Positions 8,941 to 16,964 of a stretch of 64,000 bases of DNA are shown one piece after another. The stretch's first letter is position 1. Each line of letters starts with the position of its first letter. The notes under the pieces were generated by a model. That model worked only from the letters and a program-made list of their open reading frames with translations. It ran no database searches and was not told where the DNA came from. Origin of the DNA: Streptomyces lanatus (lineage in GTDB: Bacteria; Actinomycetota; Actinomycetes; Streptomycetales; Streptomycetaceae). The stretch spans positions 593,585 to 657,584 of the forward strand of contig NZ_BNBM01000003.1 in the NCBI RefSeq assembly GCF_014655715.1, in the 5' to 3' direction. Made by a program: the position numbers and the translations under genes.

Positions 8941-11027
8941 TGCTGGGAAGCCTTCTCACTGGGGGACTGGGCCTGGATGGCGGTGATCGCCACGGTCGTG
9001 ACGATGTCCTGGACGAGGGCGCCCCGGGACAGGTCGTTGACCGGCTTGCGCAGACCCTGCAGCACCGGTCCGACGGCGATCGCGCCGGCCGAGCGCTGCA
9101 CGGCCTTGTAGGTGTTGTTACCCGTATTGAGGTCCGGGAAGATCAGAACCGTTGCCTGCCCCGCCACTTCGGATTCCGGCAGCTTGGTCGCGGCCACCGA
9201 CGGCTCGACCGCGGCGTCGTACTGGATGGGCCCCTCGATCCGCAGATCCGGCCGCCGCGTACGCACCAGCTCGGTCGCCTCGCGCACCTTGTCGACATCG
9301 GCGCCCGACCCGGACGTACCCGTCGAGTACGACAGCATCGCGATCCGCGGCTCCACCCCGAACCCCTGGGCCGTGCCCGCCGACTGGATGGCGATGTCGG
9401 CCAGTTGCTCGGCGTTCGGGTCGGGGTTGACCGCGCAGTCGCCGTAGACCAGGACCTTGTCGGCGAGGCACATGAAGAAGACGGACGACACGATGTCCGC
9501 GCCCGGCCGGGTCTTGATGATCTCGAACGCCGGGCGGATCGTCGCGGCCGTGGAGTGCACGGAACCCGACACCATGCCGTCGGCCAGGCCCTCCTCCACC
9601 ATCAGCGTCCCGAAGTAGTTGACATCACTCACCACGTCGTACGCCAGCTCCACCGTGACCCCCCGATGGGCGCGCAACTGGGCGTACTTCTCGGCGAACG
9701 CGTCGCGCAGCTCGCTGGTCGCCGGGTCGATCAGCTGGGCGGCACCCAGGTCGATCCCGAGATCGGCCGCCTTCTTGCGGATCTGGTCCACCGGGCCGAG
9801 CAGGGTCAGGTCGCACACCCCGCGCCGCAGCAGCACCTCGGCGGCGTGCAGCACGCGCGGCTCGGTGCCCTCGGGCAGCACGATGCGGCGCATGTCCGAG
9901 CGGGCCGTCTCCAGCAGCTGGTGCTCGAACATCATCGGCGTCACCCGGTCGGTGCTCGGCGCCGAGACCCGCTTCAGCAGCTCACCGGTGTCGACATAGC
10001 GCTCGAACAGACCCAGCGCGGTCTCCGCCTTGCGCGGGGTGACCGCGCTCAACTTCCCCTCCAGGGAGAAGAGTTGCTCGGCGGTGGGGAAGCTGTAACC
10101 GGGCACCGAGAGCACCGGGGTGCCCGGGGCGAGGCGGCCGGCGAGGGTGAGGATCTCCTTGCCGGGACGCTCGTCCAGGGTGAGCAGCACACCGGCGATC
10201 GGAGGGGTGCCGGCGCTGTGCGCGGCCAGCGAACCGACCACCAGGTCGGCGCGGTCGCCCGGGGTGACGACCAGACAGCCCGGGGTCAGGGCGGCCAGGA
10301 AGTTCGGCAGCATCGCGCCGCCGAACACGAAGTCCAGCGCGTCACGCGCGAGCCCCGAGTCGTCGCCGAGCAGGACCTTCGCGTCCAGGGACTGGGCGAT
10401 CTGCGCGACCGTCGGCGCGGCCAGGGCCGGCTCGTCCGGGACGACATAGCAGGGCACCGGCAGCCGTGAGCCGAGCCGCTCGGCGATCTCGTCCCGGTCG
10501 GTCCGGGCCACCCGGTTGGTGACCATGGCCAGCACGTCGCAGCCCAGGCTCTCGTACGCCCGGTAGGCGTTGCGCGTCTCGGCGAGCACCGACTCGGCGG
10601 CCTGCTTGCGGCCGCCCACGACGGGTATCACGGACGCGCCGAACTCGTTGGCGAGCCGGGCGTTCAGGGACAGCTCGTCCGGGAGCTGGGTGTCGGCGAA
10701 GTCGGTGCCGAGGACGAGGACGACGTCGTAGTCACGGGCCACGGCGTGGAACCGGTCGACCAGCGTGGACACCAGCTCGTCGGTGCCTCGCTCGGCCTGG
10801 AGGGCGGACGCCTCGTGGTAGTCCATGCCGTAGACCGTCGCCGGGTCCTGGGAGAGGCGATAACGGGAGCGCAGCAGCTCGTACAGGCGGTCGGGGGTGT
10901 GATGGACCAGCGGCCGGAACACCCCCACCCGGTCGACCTGCCGGGTCAGAAGCTCCATGACCCCCAGCTCGACGACCTGGCGGCCGTCGCCGCGGTCGAT
11001 TCCGGTCACGTACACGCTGCGCGTCAC
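8937..11027 (-). CDS. pta: Phosphate acetyltransferase
   Basis: Transfers the acetyl group from acetyl-CoA to phosphate, feeding acetate kinase. The 696 residues make the long two-part type: an N-terminal P-loop-like regulatory region (SVYVTGIDRGDGRQVVELGV replaces the usual phosphate-loop sequence), a DRTGG-type middle domain, and the C-terminal catalytic domain from about residue 365, with GSVHSTAATIRPAFEIIKT and SYSTGTSGSG. The GTG start has GGAG 7 bases upstream. Upstream lies the approximately 200-base divergent region shared with pfkA. The N-terminal P-loop looks degenerate, so nucleotide binding there is doubtful. Confidence 0.95.
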   Translation of the reverse strand: MTRSVYVTGIDRGDGRQVVELGVMELLTRQVDRVGVFRPLVHHTPDRLYELLRSRYRLSQDPATVYGMDYHEASALQAERGTDELVSTLVDRFHAVARDYDVVLVLGTDFADTQLPDELSLNARLANEFGASVIPVVGGRKQAAESVLAETRNAYRAYESLGCDVLAMVTNRVARTDRDEIAERLGSRLPVPCYVVPDEPALAAPTVAQIAQSLDAKVLLGDDSGLARDALDFVFGGAMLPNFLAALTPGCLVVTPGDRADLVVGSLAAHSAGTPPIAGVLLTLDERPGKEILTLAGRLAPGTPVLSVPGYSFPTAEQLFSLEGKLSAVTPRKAETALGLFERYVDTGELLKRVSAPSTDRVTPMMFEHQLLETARSDMRRIVLPEGTEPRVLHAAEVLLRRGVCDLTLLGPVDQIRKKAADLGIDLGAAQLIDPATSELRDAFAEKYAQLRAHRGVTVELAYDVVSDVNYFGTLMVEEGLADGMVSGSVHSTAATIRPAFEIIKTRPGADIVSSVFFMCLADKVLVYGDCAVNPDPNAEQLADIAIQSAGTAQGFGVEPRIAMLSYSTGTSGSGADVDKVREATELVRTRRPDLRIEGPIQYDAAVEPSVAATKLPESEVAGQATVLIFPDLNTGNNTYKAVQRSAGAIAVGPVLQGLRKPVNDLSRGALVQDIVTTVAITAIQAQSPSEKASQQ

Positions 11028-11110
11028 GCGTGCTCTCCGTTTCGTCTGTAGGGGTCGTCTGGGTCACATGATCGGTCGAAAAATCGCCCAGTGGGGTGAG
11101 CGAAACCCTC

Positions 11111-11139
11111 TTGACAATACCCTTGGCGGTGGATAAGGC
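11111..11139 (+). promoter_or_regulatory. Promoter of pfkA
   Basis: A perfect TTGACA at 11111-11116 is followed after 17 bases by TAAGGC at 11134-11139. Predicted transcription start is near 11146, about 85 bases before the ATG. AGGAG at 11216-11220 lies 10 bases before the start codon and is the ribosome binding site. The same intergenic stretch (11028-11230) must hold the minus-strand pta promoter, for which I found no convincing pair. Confidence 0.65.
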
Positions 11140-11230
11140 GCCCGTCAGTACGGGAGCAGCACCGCCCTCGCGGACGTGAAACAATCGGATTGGCTCACCG
11201 GTATCAACAGCGAGCAGGAGACACAGCACG

Positions 11231-12256
11231 ATGCGTATCGGAGTCCTGACCGCAGGCGGCGACTGCCCCGGCCTGAACGCCGTGATCCGGTCGGTCGTGC
11301 ACCGGGCCGTCGCCCAGTACGGCGACGAGGTGATCGGCTTCGAGGACGGCTTCGCGGGCCTCCTCGACGGCCACTACCGCAGCCTCGACCTGGAGGCGGT
11401 CAGCGGCATCCTGGCCCGCGGCGGCACCATCCTCGGCTCCTCGCGACTGGAGCGCAACCGGCTGCGCGAGGCGTGCGAGAGCGCCCCCGACATCGCCCGT
11501 GACTTCGGCATCGACGCCCTGATCCCGATCGGCGGCGAGGGCACCCTGACGGCGGCCCGCATGCTGTCCGACGCCGGTCTGCCGGTGGTCGGCGTCCCCA
11601 AGACGATCGACAACGACATCTCCTCGACCGACCGCACCTTCGGCTTCGACACGGCCGTCGGCGTCGCGACGGAGGCCATGGACCGCCTCAAGACCACCGC
11701 CGAGTCCCACCAGCGCGTCATGGTCGTCGAGGTCATGGGCCGCCACGCGGGCTGGATCGCCCTGGAGTCCGGCATGGCGGCCGGCGCGCACGGCATCTGC
11801 CTCCCGGAGCGCCCCTTCGACCCCGCCGACCTGGTCAAGATGGTCGAGGAGCGCTTCGCGCGCGGCAAGAAGTTCGCGGTGATCTGCGTCGCCGAGGGCG
11901 CCCACCCCGCCGACGGCTCCATGGACTACGGCAAGGGCGAGATCGACCAGTTCGGCCACGAGCGCTTCCAGGGCATCGGCACCGCCCTCGCCTTCGAGCT
12001 GGAGCGCCGCCTCGGCAAGGAGGCCAAGCCGGTCATTCTCGGCCACGTCCAGCGTGGCGGCACCCCGACCGCGTACGACCGCGTCCTCGCCACCCGCTTC
12101 GGCTGGCACGCGGTGGAGGCCGCGCACCAGGGCGAGTTCGGCAGGATGACGGCGCTGCGCGGCACGGACATCGTGATGGTGCCGCTGGCGGAGGCGGTCA
12201 CCGAGCTGAAGACGGTGCCGAAGGACCGGATGGACGAGGCGGAGTCGGTCTTCTAG
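11231..12256 (+). CDS. pfkA: ATP-dependent 6-phosphofructokinase
   Basis: Phosphorylates fructose 6-phosphate to the 1,6-bisphosphate. The 341-residue length fits the actinobacterial group. Nucleotide-binding N-terminus RIGVLTAGGDCPGLNAV, the loop IGGEGTLTAA, the catalytic segment PKTIDNDISSTDRTFGFDTA and MGRHAGWIALESG are all present. Gly rather than Asp after the GGE triplet points to ATP, not pyrophosphate, as phosphoryl donor. The divergent neighbours pta-ackA and pyk2 make this a central carbon control cluster, as in S. coelicolor. Confidence 0.95.
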   Translation: MRIGVLTAGGDCPGLNAVIRSVVHRAVAQYGDEVIGFEDGFAGLLDGHYRSLDLEAVSGILARGGTILGSSRLERNRLREACESAPDIARDFGIDALIPIGGEGTLTAARMLSDAGLPVVGVPKTIDNDISSTDRTFGFDTAVGVATEAMDRLKTTAESHQRVMVVEVMGRHAGWIALESGMAAGAHGICLPERPFDPADLVKMVEERFARGKKFAVICVAEGAHPADGSMDYGKGEIDQFGHERFQGIGTALAFELERRLGKEAKPVILGHVQRGGTPTAYDRVLATRFGWHAVEAAHQGEFGRMTALRGTDIVMVPLAEAVTELKTVPKDRMDEAESVF

Positions 12257-12277
12257 ACCCAGACCCAGACCCAGACC
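12256..12277. repeat. Short GACCCA tandem repeat at the pfkA 3' end
   Basis: Three copies of GACCCA plus a partial fourth (GACC) start on the last base of the pfkA stop codon and fill most of the 36-base gap to the convergent regulator gene. It is a microsatellite-like tract with no hairpin; function is unlikely. Confidence 0.6.
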
Positions 12278-12292
12278 TGGACCCGGCTCGGC

Positions 12293-13039
12293 TCAGGCCC
12301 CGTTCCCCTGGACCGTCGTCCAGAAGCGCTCCACGATCCGGTCCATGAACTCGCGCCCGGCCGCACCGGCCTCCCCGTTGCCGCCGCCCCAGCTCAGCGT
12401 GGCGGTCATCTGCCCCTGGTAGACCTGGTGCAGCTCCTGGAGGCTGACCTCCAGCAGGCGCCGGTCCAGTGGCACCATCCGGCCGATCGGGCGCACATAC
12501 GCCTGCCAGCGCGTCGTCACGGCACTGCGCAGCAGATCGGCGAGCTTGGTCTCGCGGCCGGTGACGGTGATGAAGTCGGGCAGCGTCAGGGCGAGGGCGT
12601 CGGCGAGGGCGGCGGACTGGCGGTCGGTGCCCTGCCAGTCGTCGTTCTCCTCCATACGGAGATAGGCGGGCACGTCATGCCCGACGACACGGGCCACGTC
12701 CTCGGGCGCGAGACCCCGGGCGATCCGGTGCTCGCGCAGCGTCCGCGGCCTGCCGAGCAGTTCACCCGGCGAGCACCACAGCACGCCCGCGAGGGCGGTG
12801 AGCTCATGGTTGGAGGGGGCGGCGAGCTCGCGCTCCCAGGCGATGACGAGATCCTCGGTGACGTAGGGGAGTCCGTACGAGGAACGCATGCCGTAGGCGA
12901 CATGCTCGGGCCCCATGTTGAGGCCGGCGCGGAGTCTTCGGGCGGCGGGGGCGTTGAACGGGGGAGTGGGTGGATTGCGGCGGCTGGAGCGGTTGGGGGG
13001 CTGGTTCGGTTGAGCCGGGGGTCGGTGCACGGCCCACAA
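12293..13039 (-). CDS. Helix-turn-helix DNA-binding protein
   Basis: A product of up to 248 residues with two Xre-like segments: one around 55-100 (SYGLPYVTEDLVIAWERELA, LTALAGVLWCSPGELLG) and one around 98-140 (TLREHRIARGLAPEDVARVV). A helical C-terminal domain follows that may bind a ligand or mediate dimers. The start is uncertain: the longest frame opens with TTG, and a GTG three codons further on is an alternative. The Pro-rich first 30 residues may be untranslated. It converges with pfkA at a distance of 36 bases. Target genes are unknown. Confidence 0.7.
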   Translation of the reverse strand: MWAVHRPPAQPNQPPNRSSRRNPPTPPFNAPAARRLRAGLNMGPEHVAYGMRSSYGLPYVTEDLVIAWERELAAPSNHELTALAGVLWCSPGELLGRPRTLREHRIARGLAPEDVARVVGHDVPAYLRMEENDDWQGTDRQSAALADALALTLPDFITVTGRETKLADLLRSAVTTRWQAYVRPIGRMVPLDRRLLEVSLQELHQVYQGQMTATLSWGGGNGEAGAAGREFMDRIVERFWTTVQGNGA

Positions 13040-13216
13040 CGTAGGCCGCGCGGAGTGGGGTGACTACAGTCTGTTCAGCCAGGATCACGGATTGTAGGAA
13101 AGTACGGCTACTGGCGGGTTCGGCGGTGGCTGAAGATCGCCTGTCGGGTCGGTGGGGTGACGGCGAGGATGGCGTTCGGTTGACGCGTTGACGATCTCCG
13201 AGGGTGAGGACTCCCG

Positions 13217-13654
13217 ATGAATGGCAAGCTCAATGGGCATATTCGCGAACGACTGCTGGCTCCGAACTTCTGGCACCTCGCGACCGTGGGACCGGACGGC
13301 ATGCCGCAGGTCTCGCCCATGTGGGCGGACATCGAAGACGAGTACGTCATGGTGAACACGTCGATCGGCCGCGTGAAGGTGGACAACCTGCGGCTCAATC
13401 CCAACGTTTCCCTCTCCCACCACGACCCCGAGAACCCGTACGACCGCGCCGAGATCCGCGGTCGGGTGGTCCGGCTGGTGGAGGGCGAGATGGCGGAGCG
13501 GGCGATGGACCGGCTCGCGCGGAAGTACATCGGGGAGGAGCGGTATCCGTGGCTGCTGCCCGGGGAGCGGCGGGTGATGATCCTCATCGAGCCGGTGCGG
13601 GTGCGGCGGGTCGTGGGGGTGGAGCGGTTCCGGGCGGGGGTGCTGCCCGAGTAG
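13217..13654 (+). CDS. PPOX-class (split-barrel) flavin/F420-dependent oxidoreductase
   Basis: The 145-residue protein has the split beta-barrel pattern of the pyridoxamine-phosphate-oxidase superfamily: APNFWHLATVGPDGMPQVSP at the N-terminus, MWADIEDEYVMVNTS, RVKVDNLRLNPNVSLS, and the closing strand EIRGRVVRLVEGE. In actinobacteria this subgroup (TIGR03618-like) commonly uses F420 or flavin to reduce small molecules; the substrate cannot be read from sequence. GAGGA lies about 6 bases before the ATG. The stop is only 13 bases from the 3' end of the convergent sugar permease gene. Confidence 0.8.
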   Translation: MNGKLNGHIRERLLAPNFWHLATVGPDGMPQVSPMWADIEDEYVMVNTSIGRVKVDNLRLNPNVSLSHHDPENPYDRAEIRGRVVRLVEGEMAERAMDRLARKYIGEERYPWLLPGERRVMILIEPVRVRRVVGVERFRAGVLPE

Positions 13655-13667
13655 CGGGACGGCCCCT

Positions 13668-14552
13668 TCATCCTTTGACGGCTCCGCTCAACGCGAAGCC
13701 GCCGCCCATGCGTCGGGCGACCAGTACGTACAGCAGGATCACCGGCGTCGAGTAGACGATGGAGAACGCGGCGAGCTGCCCGTACGCCACCATCCCGCGG
13801 TTGCCGAAGAAGTCGTTGATGCTCACGGACGCCGGCATCTGGTCGGGGGTCAGCAGCAGCATGAAGGGGACGAAGAAGTTCCCCCACATCATGACGAACG
13901 AGAAGACCGTGACCACGGCGACTCCGGGCCCCATGAGCGGGAGCACGATCCGAAGCAGCGACTGGAGCGAGGACGCGCCGTCCGTCCAGGCGGCCTCCTC
14001 CAGCTCCTTCGGCACCCCGTCCATGAAGTTCTTCATCAGCCAGATGGCGAACGGCAGTTGGGAGGCGGCGAAGAAGAAGATCGTCCCCTCCATGGTGTCG
14101 ATCAGGTTCACCCGCACGAACAGGGCGTACACCGGCACCATGATCGCCGTGATCGGCAGGCTCGTCGCGAACAGGATCGTGAGGAGGAACGGCCGGTTGA
14201 AGCGGGACCGGAAGCGGGAGAGCGGGTAGGCCGCGAGTGCCGCGCACACGACGGTGAGCGCGGTGCCGCCGCCGCACAGGAGCAGGCTGTTGAGCAGCGG
14301 GGTGAAGGTGATCTCCGGGGTCAGGACCGCGTCGAAGTTGTCCAGGGTGATGCCGTCCGGGACCTTGACCCGGAGGTTGGCGCTGGGGTCGAGGGCAGAG
14401 AGCACGACCCAGGCGAGCGGCAGCACGAAGGTGGCGGCCAGGACGAGGAGGCCGGCGTCGGCGGCGAGACGGTGGGTGGTTCTGCGGGAGGAGGGGGAGC
14501 GGAGGGAGGAGGGGTAGCGGCGGGAGCGGTCCATGGATGTCATGGGTGTCAT
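13668..14552 (-). CDS. Sugar ABC transporter permease, MalG type
   Basis: Inner-membrane subunit of an importer. The 294-residue product has about six transmembrane helices beginning with AGLLVLAATFVLPLAWVVLSAL, and the cytoplasmic EAA loop LEEAAWTDGASSLQSLLRIV that docks on the ATPase. Three in-frame ATGs lie at 14552, 14543 and 14534; the first is chosen because GGAGG ends 10 bases upstream. It begins 5 bases after the stop of the MalF-type permease. No ATPase gene is in the cluster, as usual for Streptomyces importers that share MsiK. Confidence 0.9.
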   Translation of the reverse strand: MTPMTSMDRSRRYPSSLRSPSSRRTTHRLAADAGLLVLAATFVLPLAWVVLSALDPSANLRVKVPDGITLDNFDAVLTPEITFTPLLNSLLLCGGGTALTVVCAALAAYPLSRFRSRFNRPFLLTILFATSLPITAIMVPVYALFVRVNLIDTMEGTIFFFAASQLPFAIWLMKNFMDGVPKELEEAAWTDGASSLQSLLRIVLPLMGPGVAVVTVFSFVMMWGNFFVPFMLLLTPDQMPASVSINDFFGNRGMVAYGQLAAFSIVYSTPVILLYVLVARRMGGGFALSGAVKG

Positions 14553-14557
14553 GGGTG

Positions 14558-15427
14558 TCAGACCTCCGTCCGCAGCAGACGCAGATAGACCACCGAGAAC
14601 AACGACCCCACCACCAGGAGCAGCAGCGCGACCGCGGTGCCGTAACCGATCATGCTCTTCTGGAACGCCTCCTCGTACATGAACAGCGGCAGCGTCTGGC
14701 TCTTGCCGCCCGGCCCGCCCCTCGTCATCACCCAGATCAGCCCGAAGACGGACAGCGTCTGGAGGGTGATGAGCATGAGGTTGGTGCCGATGGAGCGGCG
14801 GATCATCGGGAGCGTGATGTGCCACATACGGCGCCAGCCGCCCGCCCCGTCGACCTCGGCGGCCTCGGTGATCTCCTTGGGGATCTCGTTCAGGGCGGCC
14901 GAGTAGACGAGCATCGAGAAGGCGGTGCCGCGCCAGACGTTCGCGAAGGACACGGCGAGGATCGGTAGCGTGAACAGCCAGTTCTGGGTGGGGAGATGGA
15001 GCTGGTCCAGGATGGCGTTCAGGGTGCCCTCGCGACGGAAGAAGGCGTAGAGGAGGAACCCGGCGACGACCTCCGGCAGCACCCACGCCGTGACGACGAT
15101 CCCGCCGGTGAGCGTGCGCACGGGCTTCGAGGCGCGCTGCATCAGCATGGCGAGGCCCAGGCCGAGGGTGTTCTGCCCGAGCAGGGCCGAGATGACGGTG
15201 AAGACGAGGGTGAGCCAGACCGCGTTGAGGAACGCCTCGTCGCCGAACGCCGTACGGAAGTTGTCGAAGCCGACGAAGGAGTCCTCGGCCTGGCCGGTGA
15301 GCTGGAGGTCGGTGAAGGCGATGTAGGCGCAGTAGGCGATGGGACCGGCGAGGAAGAGGAGCAGGAGGACGACGGAGGGGGAGACAGGGAGGGCGCGGGT
15401 GAGGGAGCGGGAGCGCTTTCTGCTCAT
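14558..15427 (-). CDS. Sugar ABC transporter permease, MalF type
   Basis: A 289-residue inner-membrane permease with six predicted helices, starting with VSPSVVLLLLFLAGPIAYCAYIA after a short Arg/Lys-rich cytoplasmic N-terminus. The EAA loop reads ITEAAEVDGAGGWRRMWHIT, where the conserved Gly and the ATPase contact are intact. It pairs with the downstream MalG-type subunit, and its start is 10 bases after the binding-protein stop, so all three genes form one operon. Confidence 0.92.
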   Translation of the reverse strand: MSRKRSRSLTRALPVSPSVVLLLLFLAGPIAYCAYIAFTDLQLTGQAEDSFVGFDNFRTAFGDEAFLNAVWLTLVFTVISALLGQNTLGLGLAMLMQRASKPVRTLTGGIVVTAWVLPEVVAGFLLYAFFRREGTLNAILDQLHLPTQNWLFTLPILAVSFANVWRGTAFSMLVYSAALNEIPKEITEAAEVDGAGGWRRMWHITLPMIRRSIGTNLMLITLQTLSVFGLIWVMTRGGPGGKSQTLPLFMYEEAFQKSMIGYGTAVALLLLVVGSLFSVVYLRLLRTEV

Positions 15428-15437
15428 GGGTGGGCGG

Positions 15438-16814
15438 CTACTTCTCGATCACCTGGTTGTCGGCCGCGGATTTGAGCTCCTCGTCGTAGCCCTTCGCCGC
15501 GTCGTCGACCGACATGTCGCCGGTCGTCACCCCCTCCATGGCCTCCTGTACGGCGGTGGAGACCTTCGGGTACGCCGGGTAGGCGGGCCGGTAGTGCGTG
15601 CTCGCGACGAGGTCGGTGAAGAACTTGATGCCGGGCTGGGCGTCGATGTACGCGGGGTCGGCGGCGACGTCCTCCCGTACGGCGATACCGGAGTTGGCGA
15701 CGGACCACTTCTGGGCGTTCGCCTTGGTCTGCATCGTCTTGATGAACTCGAAGGCGAGGTCGGGGTTGGACGCCTTGGCCGGGATGGACCAGGTCCAGCC
15801 GCCGGACATGCTGACCTTGCCGGGTGCCTGGCCCTTCTGCGTCGGCATGGCGGCGAGGCCGAGCTCGTCCGACCACTCGGGCCACTCGTGCCCGCTGCCG
15901 GGAAGCCAGTCCTGCGGGAGCCAGGAGCCGTCGAGGGCGATGGCGAGCTTGCCCTGCGGAAGCCATTCGCCGCGGACGCGGGTCATGACGTTGGGGTCGA
16001 GGGCGTCGGAGACGTCGGGGCCGAGCTTCTCCTTGTAGACGGTTTCGACGAACGAGAGGGAGTCCTTGAAGCCGTCGCTCCCGGCGATCCACTTCTTGGA
16101 CGACTTGTCGTACAGAGGGTCTGCTTTTGTGTCGCTCGTGCCGTAGAGCAGCATTTCGAACGTCTGCATGGTGGCGGCTTCGCCGACGGGCTTGCCCGTG
16201 TAGACGTTGAGGGGAATGACGTCGGGGACCTTTTCCTTGACGGTCCGAGCGGCATCGAGGACGTCGTCCCAGGTCTTCGGCTGCCAGTCCGCAGGCAGAC
16301 CGGCCTTCTTGAAGATGTCCTTGCTGAACCAGAGCCCCCGGGTGTCGGTGCCGTCCGGGACGCCGTACGTCTTCCCGTCCTCGCCCTTCGCCGCCGCCTT
16401 CGCCGTGTCGATGAACTTGTCCCAGTCCTGCCACTTGGCCAGGTAGGGGTCCAGCGGCTTCAAGTACCCGCTGGTGATGTCCGAGTTGATGAGGAACGTG
16501 TCCTCGTAGACCAGGTCGGGCGCGGTCTTGGGGGAGCGGAGCATCTGCTGGAGCTTGGTGTAGTACTCCGAGTCCGGGGCCTTGATGGGGACGAACTCGA
16601 CCTTCTTGCCGGGGTTCGCCTTCTCGAACTGCTTCTTGATGTCCGCGAGGTAGGTGTCCATCACCTTGATGGAGTTGTCCGTGGACTGCTTGAAGGAGAC
16701 CTTGATGGTGTCCGGGTCACTCCCGGATCCGCCGCCGCACGCGGTGAGGGTTCCTGCGGCGGCGAGGGTCAGGGCGAGGAGTGTGGGGAGGGCGGGGCGG
16801 GCGGTGGGGCGCAC
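15438..16814 (-). CDS. Sugar-binding lipoprotein of ABC importer
   Basis: Extracytoplasmic family 1 solute-binding protein that delivers a sugar to the downstream permeases. The lipobox LTAC-GGG places the lipidated Cys at residue 26 of the chosen start. I take the GTG at 16814 because AGGAGG ends 8 bases upstream; an ATG at 16820 is too close to that site and a GTG at 16838 has none, so a database entry may be 2 or 8 residues longer. Family features include VEFVPIKAPDSEYYTKLQQM, a central FEMLLYGTSD, and Trp-rich WTWSIPAKA. The ligand is not evident; the upstream operator resembles the left half of the DasR consensus, which would suit an aminosugar or chito-oligosaccharide, as inference. Confidence 0.9.
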   Translation of the reverse strand: MRPTARPALPTLLALTLAAAGTLTACGGGSGSDPDTIKVSFKQSTDNSIKVMDTYLADIKKQFEKANPGKKVEFVPIKAPDSEYYTKLQQMLRSPKTAPDLVYEDTFLINSDITSGYLKPLDPYLAKWQDWDKFIDTAKAAAKGEDGKTYGVPDGTDTRGLWFSKDIFKKAGLPADWQPKTWDDVLDAARTVKEKVPDVIPLNVYTGKPVGEAATMQTFEMLLYGTSDTKADPLYDKSSKKWIAGSDGFKDSLSFVETVYKEKLGPDVSDALDPNVMTRVRGEWLPQGKLAIALDGSWLPQDWLPGSGHEWPEWSDELGLAAMPTQKGQAPGKVSMSGGWTWSIPAKASNPDLAFEFIKTMQTKANAQKWSVANSGIAVREDVAADPAYIDAQPGIKFFTDLVASTHYRPAYPAYPKVSTAVQEAMEGVTTGDMSVDDAAKGYDEELKSAADNQVIEK

Positions 16815-16869
16815 GGGCATGACCTCCTGCGGGCGCACGTCGTGGTGGCCTGGGGTTGTCTGCCCGGTG

Positions 16870-16899
16870 AACCTAAGAGGAGTGGTCTAGTCAGGTCAA
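16870..16899 (-). promoter_or_regulatory. Promoter of the sugar importer with an operator inside its spacer
   Basis: On the minus strand TTGACC (16899-16894) is followed after 18 bases by TAGGTT (16875-16870), a perfect Streptomyces -10. The start of transcription would be near 16863, about 49 bases before the GTG. The spacer contains ACTAGACCACT; on the plus strand this reads AGTGGTCTAG (16881-16890), ten of ten bases of the left half of the DasR operator consensus, while the right half (TCAGGT) is degenerate. A repressor bound there would block RNA polymerase directly. Confidence 0.6.
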
Positions 16900-16964
16900 T
16901 GGATGTGCGGGGGATTCCGCGGGGAGGGGGGAGTTGCCCCCAGCGGGTATGGCGGCGGGGCCGT

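Noticed and set aside
12256..12277. GACCCA tandem copies as a CRISPR or regulatory array
   Set aside because: Six-base units without spacers at a convergent 3' junction; best read as a simple microsatellite.
15438..16838. GTG at 16838 or ATG at 16820 as start of the sugar-binding lipoprotein
   Set aside because: The first has no ribosome binding site and the second lies 2 bases from GGAGG-TC. The GTG at 16814 has ideal spacing and gives a compact lipoprotein signal.
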